Assembly (NCBI GenBank): GCA_018222825.1
Contig: JAAEZO010000013.1
Location: forward strand, 1 to 34,738
Direction: 5' to 3'
DNA length: 34,738 nt
Source: Gammaproteobacteria bacterium
GTDB taxonomy: Bacteria; Pseudomonadota; Gammaproteobacteria; Enterobacterales; Aeromonadaceae
The first letter of the stretch is position 1. Each line of letters opens with the position of its first letter. The position numbers were made by a program, and so were the translations under genes. Under the pieces are notes generated by a model. That model had not been told where the DNA came from. It worked only from the letters and a program-made list of their open reading frames with translations, and did no database searches. Below are positions 1 to 8,889 of the stretch, one piece after another.

Positions 1-47
1 ATGATAGTGTGGCAGCTGCCATGTGAAAGTAGGTCACTGCCAGGCAC
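1..47 (+). rRNA. rrf: 5S ribosomal RNA, 3' end (partial)
   Basis: Sequence atgatagtgtggcagctgccatgtgaaagtaggtcactgccaggca matches the conserved 3' portion of gammaproteobacterial 5S rRNA (…GAGAGTAGG..ACTGCCAGGC); immediately followed by a tRNA-Asp. Confidence 0.85.
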
Positions 48-77
48 CCAATTTAGTCCCGTACTATCAAGCTTTGC

Positions 78-154
78 GGAGTGGTAGTTCAGTTGGTTAG
101 AATACCGGCCTGTCACGCCGGGGGTCGCGGGTTCGAGTCCCGTCCACTCCGCCA
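78..154 (+). tRNA. tRNA-Asp (anticodon GTC), CCA encoded
   Basis: GGAGTGGTAGTTCAGTTGGTTAGAATACCGGCCTGTCACGCCGGGGGTCGCGGGTTCGAGTCCCGTCCACTCCGCCA: complete cloverleaf, GTC anticodon, GGTTCGAGTCC T-arm, terminal CCA. Confidence 0.97.
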
Positions 155-164
155 TTATTAGAGA

Positions 165-196
165 AGCCCTTAGCTTGTGAAAGCTAAGGGCTTTTT
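165..196 (+). terminator. Rho-independent terminator of rRNA/tRNA operon
   Basis: AGCCCTTAGCTT-GTGA-AAGCTAAGGGCT followed by TTTT. Confidence 0.9.
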
Positions 197-997
197 ACTG
201 TCTGTCGTTCAGCAAACTCGTCTTTTCCCATGTTGTAAAACCACCTTTCGTGACCAAATCGTGACCATTTGGCGTCCCTTCACTATTTTGACCGTTATTC
301 AAAACAGCTCGTGTGGCTGCCCCGGAGAAAATCGGGAAGCACTATATTCGGTGAGCTACACTAGGTAATGATTTTCCTGCCTTTATGGCCAGTTATGGTC
401 AGTTTTTGTATATCAGCCGAATAAGTTGCTTAAAATATACCCGAGAAGGCTAATAAATGAGCGGGAACATCGAAGTTGTGTCACAGTCTACGAATTTCAT
501 CATAGCTATACGCTTTATCTATACACAGATCCTAAGGTTGTGCAGAGGTCGGTTGTATCCGTTGGGCTAGGGTACTTTCGGCCAGTTTCATATCGTGCTG
601 CTTTCCCCTGTGGCCGTCATCGTCCAAGAGATCCCTTTTGCATTAGTCAATAGACTTCACTTTACATCGTCTTTGCCTCGGTTTGAGGACTGGGCTCTAT
701 TTTCCCCCCAGAGGCACCTTGATTTGAGCATCATCCAAGGATTGCTAATCCCAATCGATCATACTTTATTCGTCTTTTATATCAGAATTCCTCGAATACC
801 CCGGTTTCATTTCACTCACCGGAAGCGGTGATAAGCAGAGGTACTATGAAATATCACTGAGGTATTTAAGACAGGCCATTGAACCCCCGTACGTAGAATC
901 AACAAAATAGCATTTATTGCATTGCGATCAGACCCCTTTGGGTTATGAAAGCCCAAATAGTCGGTTTACTTGGAGGCTAATGTAATTGTAATCGGGT

Positions 998-1025
998 TTG
1001 TATTAAGGTTTCGTATGGGTATAAT
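998..1025 (+). promoter_or_regulatory. Putative sigma70 promoter of the CHASE2 cassette
   Basis: TTGTAT (998-1003) - 16 bp - TATAAT (1020-1025). Confidence 0.55.
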
Positions 1026-1035
1026 TTGGTAATTG

Positions 1036-1050
1036 CGTCAATATTTGACG
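1036..1050. promoter_or_regulatory. Putative operator palindrome
   Basis: CGTCAA-TAT-TTGACG perfect inverted repeat just downstream of the -10 hexamer; TTGCGTC also occurs as a direct repeat at 1033-1039 and 1052-1058. Confidence 0.4.
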
Positions 1051-1085
1051 TTTGCGTCGTGGGTAAATATACAAGGGAACAAGTA

Positions 1086-2543
1086 TTGGCAAGGGAACTG
1101 CTTAAACTACCCAACTGGATTCGGCGTCTGTTTCATGCTTTTTTGCTGACATTATTGATGTGGGCAGTCTTGGTTGTTTCGCCTTTCGGCTTTGGCGAGC
1201 ACCTGGATAAGTATGTCCAGGATCTTATCAATACCCAAGCGGGGCACTGGATTTATCCTGATACCCGGCAGGATGAAGTGGTGGTATTGCTTCTGACGGA
1301 TGAGATAGTCGATGCCGTTCTGCGGGGACAATGGCCCGCGCCTTACTCTTTTCATGCTTCAATTCTGGATGATCTGCTTGTTCATCAACCACGCGCCCTG
1401 TTTATCGACTTTTATTGGATGAACCAGCTCAAGCCCGGCGCTAAAGAGCTGGTTGATGTGCTGAAAAACTACCGGGCAGCCGGGATTGAAGTATACCTTT
1501 CGGCACCGTCACTGGGATGGTTGAAGAATTTTTGGCCGGAGCTGGTCGGATTGGTAACTCCGGTATTACCTCAAATCGTTATGGATCCCATGGACTTCGT
1601 TGCGCGGGCCTATACACAGGGTAATAACGAGCTGCCATCGGCGGCTTTCGCGATCGTCAACGACTTGAATCATGAGCTCGAGAACACAGAATCTCGTGGA
1701 GATATGAATATCTTCTGGGGCACGAAAAATAATATTCGTAATCAGGCCTGGATGACACCAGATACAGCACAGGATTATAATTTTCTCGACAGCCTGTTGC
1801 GTGGTTTCACACAAGTCGAGACGCCAGTACCTTATTCAACAACCGTTTTTGTCCGGGATCTTATCAACCCGGTCGGCCGTACCGAAGATGAAGCCCTTGC
1901 CGAGCTGGATGATCACCTAAAAGACAGGGTCGTTGTTTACGGTGCCAGCCTGACCGGTATTCAGGATGTGGTATTTACTCCGACCCGGGAGATTCTTCCG
2001 GGCGCCTATTATCACGCCATGGCGCTGGACAATCTGCTGACCTGGGGGGAGCAGTTCAAGGCGGCTACTCCACGCTGGCCTGACGGTATGGAAGGGTTGT
2101 CGCTGCCATGGGTGCAGTTTTTTTTGCTGCTGCCTATTGCCTGTTTTGTGTGTTTTCGTAAAACAAACAACGAAGATTCCCTGCGTGAAGATAACGATTA
2201 CCTCCGTTATTCGACTTTCTTCGGACGGCTGTGTGGCTTTGCAGTCAGCCGGATCCGCCTCTCTTACCCGGCCCTTCGTTTTTGGCTGGCTATCTTATTC
2301 TATGTCGCCTTAGTGTGTTGGGTTCAGTTCAGCTTACTTGATTTATCGGTAGCAACCTGGGCGGGTTTCATCGAAATTTTTGGCGCGGGTATCGTCCTCG
2401 AGCGTCTTAGCCTAGTCGAACGCATCACCTCATTTCCAAAACGTCTATACCGATTCTATCAACCACCGGAAGGAGTACGCAGTGCAGAGAATAACAATAT
2501 TTCTGATGCTTTCACTGACAATACTGGCCGCACAGGCAAGTGA
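1086..2543 (+). CDS. CHASE2 domain membrane sensor protein without recognisable output domain (ORF track start 1026; TTG at 1086 preferred)
   Basis: N-terminal TM, periplasmic region with CHASE2-like signature (…DDHLKDRVVVYGASLTGIQDVVFTPTREILPGAYYHAMALDNLLTWG), then three C-terminal TM segments; no GGDEF, kinase or cyclase domain. SD-like AAGGGAA precedes TTG 1086. Confidence 0.8.
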   Translation: MARELLKLPNWIRRLFHAFLLTLLMWAVLVVSPFGFGEHLDKYVQDLINTQAGHWIYPDTRQDEVVVLLLTDEIVDAVLRGQWPAPYSFHASILDDLLVHQPRALFIDFYWMNQLKPGAKELVDVLKNYRAAGIEVYLSAPSLGWLKNFWPELVGLVTPVLPQIVMDPMDFVARAYTQGNNELPSAAFAIVNDLNHELENTESRGDMNIFWGTKNNIRNQAWMTPDTAQDYNFLDSLLRGFTQVETPVPYSTTVFVRDLINPVGRTEDEALAELDDHLKDRVVVYGASLTGIQDVVFTPTREILPGAYYHAMALDNLLTWGEQFKAATPRWPDGMEGLSLPWVQFFLLLPIACFVCFRKTNNEDSLREDNDYLRYSTFFGRLCGFAVSRIRLSYPALRFWLAILFYVALVCWVQFSLLDLSVATWAGFIEIFGAGIVLERLSLVERITSFPKRLYRFYQPPEGVRSAENNNISDAFTDNTGRTGK

Positions 2544-2832
2544 TGTCATCAAGGTTACGGAATTCAGGAGGGCACAAATAAATCTGTTTGACCCTGTCAG
2601 CCTTGAGCGAGTGAAGAAGGTGGATGCCGGGACGCTTGCATTACCGTTGAATATACTCGAAGTAAAACCGAGTGGGCACTACGTTGTGGAGATTGAAAAT
2701 GAGCGCTATTCAATAAAAAAAAGAATGGTTCGTACAGATAGAACCTATGAATTGAACAGTTCCTGTAAAAATGTGCTGGCTGCCAATCTTGATGCTGCGA
2801 CACGTGGACTCGGCAATGGAGAATGCAAATGA
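2482..2832 (+). CDS. Small secreted protein, possibly SH3-like fold
   Basis: GTG start with strong SD (GGAAGGAG); signal peptide MQRITIFLMLSLTILAAQAS; overlaps the CHASE2 gene by 62 bp and the M48 gene by ATGA. Confidence 0.75.
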   Translation: MQRITIFLMLSLTILAAQASDVIKVTEFRRAQINLFDPVSLERVKKVDAGTLALPLNILEVKPSGHYVVEIENERYSIKKRMVRTDRTYELNSSCKNVLAANLDAATRGLGNGECK

Positions 2833-4352
2833 GACTGTTAACTTCAGCTCTTGTTGTCATTACCATGTTGCTGTCGGGATGTAGCTCTAGCGTACTGCCT
2901 AGTCGCCTGAATGCGGATAAAACGCTACTGTCTCAAACCGGCGAGCAGTATTCCAGCGGTCTGCTCGGCATAGGGGAGGAGCAGGATCGCTATCGTAATC
3001 AAAGTCTCGGGTTGGGACTGATCAGTCACCCTGCCGCAGAGACCTATATTAACGAGCAGTTGGAGAAACTGAAACAGGCCTCCGGTATTAGTGATCTTCC
3101 CGGCCGAGCCTATTTGTTCGCGGATACTGCTCTCGGTGCCAGAGCGAGTGCCGACGGCAACATTTATATTCCCTATGCCATGTTGAAGGATCTGGAAACC
3201 ACCGATGAGCTGGCAGCACTACTGGCTCACGAATTGGCTCACACCATACGTAACCATAACAGCAGCGATGTTTTCGTAAAATTCCAGAAAAAAGCGGTGG
3301 TGGCTGCGGCTCTGTTTGCCAATTTTAAAAGTAATGATACGGGAGTCATCCGCAGTGAAGATGAACGTCGAATAGAGAATGCATTTACGGCGTTGATGGT
3401 CTCGGATGGCTTTATTAATCCAGGATGGACGCGGAGGCAGGAAGAAGAAGCCGACAAGTTGGGACTGGATTTGATGATAGCAGCAGGTTACAACAGTGAG
3501 GCCATGTTTACCCTGCTGGACAAGTTGACTTCCTGGGAGGAAATGAACAAGCAGCGGCAGTCCAGTGATAACGAACTTGTTAAAAATGCCTTGGCATCCG
3601 TCAATTTGAATGCCGAAAGTATTCCCTTCGGCGAGACTGTGAGTGGAGTACTTGAAAAATCCGCCGGCAAGATGGATTCCTTGTTGAGTCGTTTCAACAA
3701 GGATCATGACTCGGCCGAGGATCGTTATAACATGCTGCTTGACTACGCCGACAAACACTACCCCGATGTTTCCAGTCCTGTTCAGGAGCGTCGTCACTGG
3801 CAAAAAATCAGTAAAAGTCGACAAACAGACAATATATGGCGTGGTTTGCAGCATATCGTTGATGCCAGAGAATCCATGGCCAGGGGAGAGCTGGCATCTG
3901 GCGAACTCAGTATTCGGGGCGCCGTCAATGTGCATACCCGGCACCAGAACTTTGTCAGACAATCCTACTATGAGCTACGTTCTGCTCAGGGTAAAACATC
4001 CAGCATGGAGCAAAACCTGCAACTTGGTTTGAAGGGGGAATATCCCTCCTTGATGATGCATGTTGAGAAGACTCGATTATTGACGGACAAGGGTGATAGC
4101 AACAATCAGCGGCAGGTTTTGTCACTACTCGACATATTTGATGGCTATGGTCGGCCGCCCAGTTATTACCATAAGGTTATTGCTCTGGCCGAAGGCGCAG
4201 GCCTGAGCGCCAAGGTGACGACACTCCTGGCCGACTGCTTTGCACGCTATGCAGGAGAAGGAATCAGCTGTACCGACGAAAGCAAGGAAAAAGAGGAAAA
4301 TACTGACCTTTCATACGGTAATTTCATAAGCGGGCTTTTTAACAAGGAATAA
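2829..4352 (+). CDS. M48 family metalloprotease, lipoprotein
   Basis: Lipobox (MLLSGCSS), HExxH motif in LAALLAHELAHTIRNH, downstream Glu ligand region RRQEEEADKLGLDLM; ATG overlaps previous stop. Confidence 0.9.
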   Translation: MRLLTSALVVITMLLSGCSSSVLPSRLNADKTLLSQTGEQYSSGLLGIGEEQDRYRNQSLGLGLISHPAAETYINEQLEKLKQASGISDLPGRAYLFADTALGARASADGNIYIPYAMLKDLETTDELAALLAHELAHTIRNHNSSDVFVKFQKKAVVAAALFANFKSNDTGVIRSEDERRIENAFTALMVSDGFINPGWTRRQEEEADKLGLDLMIAAGYNSEAMFTLLDKLTSWEEMNKQRQSSDNELVKNALASVNLNAESIPFGETVSGVLEKSAGKMDSLLSRFNKDHDSAEDRYNMLLDYADKHYPDVSSPVQERRHWQKISKSRQTDNIWRGLQHIVDARESMARGELASGELSIRGAVNVHTRHQNFVRQSYYELRSAQGKTSSMEQNLQLGLKGEYPSLMMHVEKTRLLTDKGDSNNQRQVLSLLDIFDGYGRPPSYYHKVIALAEGAGLSAKVTTLLADCFARYAGEGISCTDESKEKEENTDLSYGNFISGLFNKE

Positions 4353-4641
4353 CGTAAATTTGCCTTCCGGGTGACGTTAACTCACGGCTGCTGATAGTGC
4401 GACAGAGTTCAGGCCGAGAACAGATTTCCGTGGGCCAGGTCATTTGCCCGTACAGGTGCGGATAATTTGCTCTGGCCTTTGTCTCGAATGGCGTTGCCTG
4501 GGGATCGGTTATTTAATTTTCTTGCCGGTTGAATGGACGAAAGGTATGTCACTCCATTTAACCAGGCCGTTTCGGTGCTTAGCGGCTGCACAGCATCATT
4601 AAAATTCCGTACAATGCTCGCCTTATTACAAAGGGGGCGCT

Positions 4642-5340
4642 ATGCCGATTCAATACAATAAACTGGTGTTCTGGAACCTGGTGGCAATAGCCGTGCTGGG
4701 CAGCTGGTTCTGGCTGCCGAATCATGGTTTCTGGTTCGATATCGATAAAGCCATTTTTTATTATTTTAACCACAAGATTGGCGCGAGTGATGATTGGGTC
4801 ACGGCCGTTGCCATTGCCAATAATCGAGCCTTTGATGGAGTGGCCCTGCTGGCGATGGGCGTGGTCTACTACAGCTATTATCGAGCAGCCAGCAAGGAGC
4901 AAAAGCGCCAGCTGTTGATTATCGGTTTGATGATGCTGCTGACGGCGATTGGTCTCAACCAGCTGGGCCGAGCCATTCCGGTAGAAAGACCGAGCCCGAC
5001 TCTGACCTTTGATAATGTTTATCGTCTGACCGAGTTGGCCAGTTTCAAGACCAAAGACGCTTCCGGAGACAGTTTTCCCGGTGATCACGGCCTGATGCTG
5101 ATGATCTTTACCGCCTTTGTCTGGCGCTTTCTGTCCTGGAAGGCGGGGCTCTGGGGCTGTGTCTTTGTGGTCGTTTTCTCCGCACCTCGGGTCATGGGCG
5201 GTGCACACTGGTGGAGCGATATTTATGTGGGCGCTTTTTCGGTAGCCTGTTTTGGCATGGCCTGGCTGATGCACACCGGTGTGTTTGATATGGTGCTTGG
5301 CTGGTTGGATCGTCATCTGCCCCGTTTCAGTCGAGGCTGA
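4642..5340 (+). CDS. PAP2 superfamily phosphatase (membrane)
   Basis: Motifs VERPSPTL, GDSFPGDHG, APRVMGGAHWWSD (PAP2 C1-C3 like), multiple TM helices. Confidence 0.85.
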   Translation: MPIQYNKLVFWNLVAIAVLGSWFWLPNHGFWFDIDKAIFYYFNHKIGASDDWVTAVAIANNRAFDGVALLAMGVVYYSYYRAASKEQKRQLLIIGLMMLLTAIGLNQLGRAIPVERPSPTLTFDNVYRLTELASFKTKDASGDSFPGDHGLMLMIFTAFVWRFLSWKAGLWGCVFVVVFSAPRVMGGAHWWSDIYVGAFSVACFGMAWLMHTGVFDMVLGWLDRHLPRFSRG

Positions 5341-5349
5341 TCCGAGCCG

Positions 5350-6252
5350 CTATTTACCCTGAGCGAACAGGGCCGGGATCTGGCGAATCAACCAGCTCTT
5401 GGCCTTGCCCATCGCATTTCTTCGCCAGGCCAGTACTACGTCGGTCGTCTCTCGGTTGCTTCCTGCCACTTCCTTTAATTCTCCCCGTTCCAGCATATCG
5501 CCCAGCCAGTGTTGTGGCACCGATGAAATGCCGAGCCCGGCTTTCAGGGCAATAATCTTGTCCTGCATGGTATCAACGGTCAGCCGCGACTGTTTGTCGA
5601 ATAATTTGAAAGTCAACGGTGGCTTGAAACGGGCGCTGTCTGCGACGGCGATGGCTCGGTAACGGCTGAGTACCTCTTCGGTCAGTGGCCCTGTTTCCTG
5701 ATGAATCGGGTGCTGTGGATGAGCCACGTAAATGAAGGTTTCCCGGTACAGAAACTGGGTTTTGATGCCGGGGCTGGCGATGGCATCTTTGCGCAGGGGC
5801 GTAATGGCCATATCGGCCCGCTCGGTTTCCAATGCTTCCCAGGTGCCGGCCAGCACTTCGTGGGCCAGCTTGATATCGGTGTCTGTCTGTTGTGACAAGG
5901 CGTCCAGCGCGGGGAACAGCAGCTGGCTGGGCATGATGGCGTCGATGGCCAGAGTGAGTTGGGTTTCCCAGCCCAGTTCCAGCGAACGGGCATCTTCCAC
6001 CAGGCGGCTTGCTGCCAGCAGCAGCTGCCGCCCCCGTTCCAGCACGAGCCGGCCAACCGGGGTAAATTGGGTTTTGTGTCCGGAGCGATCGAATAGCGCC
6101 AGATCGAGCTCATCTTCCAGTTTCTGCATGGTATAGCTGAGTGCCGAAGGCACCTTGCCCAATTCATCGGCGGCGGCGGCAAAACTGCCTCGGCGCTCAA
6201 TGGCGTCGAGCACGCGCAGTGCCTCCAGAGTCAGGGCTTTTTCTCTCGACAT
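5350..6252 (-). CDS. LysR family transcriptional regulator
   Basis: N-terminal HTH MSREKALTLEALRVLDAIERRGSFAAAADELGKVPSALSYTMQKLEDELDLALFDRSG. Confidence 0.93.
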   Translation of the reverse strand: MSREKALTLEALRVLDAIERRGSFAAAADELGKVPSALSYTMQKLEDELDLALFDRSGHKTQFTPVGRLVLERGRQLLLAASRLVEDARSLELGWETQLTLAIDAIMPSQLLFPALDALSQQTDTDIKLAHEVLAGTWEALETERADMAITPLRKDAIASPGIKTQFLYRETFIYVAHPQHPIHQETGPLTEEVLSRYRAIAVADSARFKPPLTFKLFDKQSRLTVDTMQDKIIALKAGLGISSVPQHWLGDMLERGELKEVAGSNRETTDVVLAWRRNAMGKAKSWLIRQIPALFAQGK

Positions 6253-6322
6253 GATATTTGGCTCTACCTGTGTGATTACAGCAACCATAACCCAGTCGGA
6301 ATCGTGTTGCATGCGGTCGTGC

Positions 6323-7279
6323 TTAAAACCAGCCGATCCCCTTCAGCAGGGCGGCACCGAGGCTGGTGCTCAGCAATGAGCCTAGGGTGGTAACCGCAAT
6401 AATATTGGCGGCCAGCACGGCATTCCCACCCATGGCACGCACCATGACGTAGCTGGCGGCGGCGGTGGGCGAAGCGTTGATAAGAAACAGAATGGCCAGT
6501 TCAAAATCACGAAAACCGACCAGATAGCCGCCCAAGGTAATCAGTGCAGGAATCGCCAGTAACCGCAGCAGGGTAACGGCAGGCAGCAGCCTGTTTTCTG
6601 CGTTGCCACCCTTCAGACTCAAACTGGCGCCGGTGCAGAGTAATGCCAAAGGCAGCGTCATTTGTGCCAGGTACTGGCCGGTTTTCATCAGCGCATCCGG
6701 CACCGTCCAATCGCCGGCGGCAAAGGGCAGGGCGGCGACAATACCGAGAATCAGTGGATTTTTGACAATCCCCTTGAGTACCTTTTTTACCGGCAGGCTT
6801 CCGTCCTGGTTCAGGCTGCGGTTCAGCGTGATCACGGCCAGAATATTGAACAGTATGGTCAGGCAGGCCACGTACATGGCTGCCGCTGCGACTCCCTGGC
6901 TGCCGTAGGCATTATTGACGTAGGCGAGACCGACTATGCCCATGTTGGCACGAAAGGCGCCCTGCACCAGAATACCGCGCACGCGTTTGTCGGGCGTCAT
7001 GCGAATGGCCAGCCACTCCAGCAATACAAAGGCCAGCAGAGTTGCGGCAATACCATAAAAAATGAGCGAAGGACTGGCCATTTGGCTGAAGTCGGTTTGA
7101 GCGATACTGGTAAACAGCAACATCGGCAGGGCGATATTGAATACCAGCTTGCTGGCTCCGTCGATAAAGCCTTCATTCATCATCTGGCTTCGGCGCAGGC
7201 CAATACCCAGTAACAGTAACAGGCAGATAGGGCCGGTAATGGAAATAGAAAACAGGACGCTGTTAATAAGCTGGTTCAT
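6323..7279 (-). CDS. AEC family (auxin efflux carrier-like) transporter
   Basis: 10-TM protein, LLLLGIGLRRSQMMNEGFIDGASKLVFNIALPMLLF… typical of AEC/Mem_trans family. Confidence 0.88.
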   Translation of the reverse strand: MNQLINSVLFSISITGPICLLLLLGIGLRRSQMMNEGFIDGASKLVFNIALPMLLFTSIAQTDFSQMASPSLIFYGIAATLLAFVLLEWLAIRMTPDKRVRGILVQGAFRANMGIVGLAYVNNAYGSQGVAAAAMYVACLTILFNILAVITLNRSLNQDGSLPVKKVLKGIVKNPLILGIVAALPFAAGDWTVPDALMKTGQYLAQMTLPLALLCTGASLSLKGGNAENRLLPAVTLLRLLAIPALITLGGYLVGFRDFELAILFLINASPTAAASYVMVRAMGGNAVLAANIIAVTTLGSLLSTSLGAALLKGIGWF

Positions 7280-7361
7280 TCAGTCTGGAATTAGGGGCTG
7301 GGGAGAATCAGCATGCCTCGGGCAGCGATGATGAGCAATAGCGGTATTAACTTCGTTTTCC

Positions 7362-7406
7362 CATAAATAGAAAAAGGCGCATCAACGGCGCCTTTTTCTA
7401 TTTATG
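7362..7406. terminator. Terminator (19-bp perfect inverted repeat) after rnk
   Basis: CATAAATAGAAAAAGGCGC-7 nt-GCGCCTTTTTCTATTTATG. Confidence 0.85.
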
Positions 7407-7809
7407 ACTGGTAATCGCCAGCACGCTCCGGCTGGTAATCGATGGCCGTAATGGTGACCTGCAGCGTCTTGCCGCTAGGCCCGGGCCATTCGATGCTTTG
7501 GCCAATCTCCAGACCGAGCAGGGCCGCGCCGATGGGCGCCAATACCGAGATTTTTTCTTTGGAACCATCCATATCCCGTGGGTAGCACAGTGTCTTGGTA
7601 AAGGAGTCTTTGCTGCCGGCCATGGTAAAGGTAATGATGGAATTCATGGTCACGATATTGTCGGGAACCTCGGTGGGCGGCACGACTTTGGCCCGATCGA
7701 GTTCATTTTCCAACCGTCTGACAGCCTCCGAGTCGGGCTGCTTTTCAAGCAAGGCCTCGAGCCGGGCCAGATCTAAAGTAGATACAGTAATAGGTGGCAA
7801 CTGGGCCAT
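7402..7809 (-). CDS. rnk: Nucleoside diphosphate kinase regulator (GreA/GreB C-terminal domain)
   Basis: MAQLPPITVSTLDLARLEALLEK… ISVLAPIGAALLGLEIGQSIEWPGPSGKTLQVTI; matches the Rnk domain layout. Confidence 0.9.
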   Translation of the reverse strand: MAQLPPITVSTLDLARLEALLEKQPDSEAVRRLENELDRAKVVPPTEVPDNIVTMNSIITFTMAGSKDSFTKTLCYPRDMDGSKEKISVLAPIGAALLGLEIGQSIEWPGPSGKTLQVTITAIDYQPERAGDYQS

Positions 7810-7963
7810 ATAAACCTCCATAAAAAAGCAGGCAACGCCAAAAGCGCTGCCTGAACCCGATCATTAAGATATACCGCAAGCCGGACACTTTAGCCAGCGG
7901 CGGTGCGGGCTATTTTCAGCAGATATGAAAAAGTTCCCGACTTTGTTAAAAACGGACCTTAGT

Positions 7964-7977
7964 TTGCGTTAAATCAA
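7964..7977. promoter_or_regulatory. Putative FNR/CRP-type site upstream of ompW
   Basis: TTGCG-TTAA-ATCAA versus FNR consensus TTGAT-N4-ATCAA. Confidence 0.4.
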
Positions 7978-8049
7978 AAAAGTTCCGCACCGAATACGGC
8001 AGACTGGTCCCAGTTGAAACTTTCAAGCATAAATATTTAAGGACTGAAT

Positions 8050-8661
8050 ATGAAAAAAGTCGCTTTACTGGTTGCCGCCGCCCTGATGGCCCCTTCTGCC
8101 TTTGCTCACCAGGCCGGTGATATTCTGGTTCGTGGTGGTGCTGCTACTGTTACACCTCACAGCAGTGGTGATCCGGTTGGTACGGGCCATCTCGAGCCAA
8201 ATTCCAACACTCAGTTGGGCCTGACTTTTTCCTATATGGTCACCGATAACTGGGGTGTCGAGCTGCTGGCTGCCACACCGTTCTCTCACTCCGTCAGCAC
8301 AGCCGGGTTTGGTGAGGTCGCCAAGATCAAGCATCTTCCGCCGACCCTGATGGGCCAGTACTACTTCGGTAATGCCCAAAGCAAGGTACGCCCCTATGTA
8401 GGTGCCGGCGTGAACTACACCTTCTTCTTCGATGAAGAAGGCCGTGGTGCTTTGGCTGGTACGGATGTAGAAGCCGATGACTCCTGGGGCTTGGCGGCCC
8501 AGGCCGGCATCGATATGAACGTAACCGATAACCTGTTTGTTAACGCCTCTGCTTGGCTGATAGATATTGATACCGATGTTACTTCAAAAGCCTTGGGTAA
8601 AACTTACCAGACCAATATCGACCCTGTTGTGCTGATGGTCGGCCTGGGTTATAGCTTCTGA
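8050..8661 (+). CDS. ompW: OmpW family outer membrane protein
   Basis: Signal peptide, HQAGDILVRGGAATVTP…, C-terminal VLMVGLGYSF (terminal aromatic), OmpW beta-barrel pattern. Confidence 0.93.
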   Translation: MKKVALLVAAALMAPSAFAHQAGDILVRGGAATVTPHSSGDPVGTGHLEPNSNTQLGLTFSYMVTDNWGVELLAATPFSHSVSTAGFGEVAKIKHLPPTLMGQYYFGNAQSKVRPYVGAGVNYTFFFDEEGRGALAGTDVEADDSWGLAAQAGIDMNVTDNLFVNASAWLIDIDTDVTSKALGKTYQTNIDPVVLMVGLGYSF

Positions 8662-8714
8662 TTGTTTTGATTTGCAATGTGGGTTGAGAGGCATTGAGCC
8701 TCGGCAGTGTTTTT

Positions 8715-8742
8715 GGGCAGACCCTTTGGTCTGCCCTTTTTT
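8715..8742 (+). terminator. Terminator after ompW
   Basis: GGGCAGACC-CTTT-GGTCTGCCC followed by TTTTTT. Confidence 0.9.
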
Positions 8743-8889
8743 CCTTATCGATCCCTATCCCTCGAGTAGTACTCACCATCCTATCGACTTCCTCCGGTCT
8801 CAATATGCTTTTTTCATACTAATAAATCAGTGGTTATCACTTTTTCCGAAGAAAACCTTGCCTCTGAATGTCTGGCCGTGCAAATATAA

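Noticed and set aside
426-831. Short plus-strand ORFs in the AT-rich region after tRNA-Asp
   Set aside because: Overlapping frames, no start signals, no recognisable protein features.
4353-4641. Small minus-strand ORF 4409-4591 between the M48 gene and the PAP2 gene
   Set aside because: No Shine-Dalgarno, no motif, and composition like noncoding spacer; treated as intergenic.
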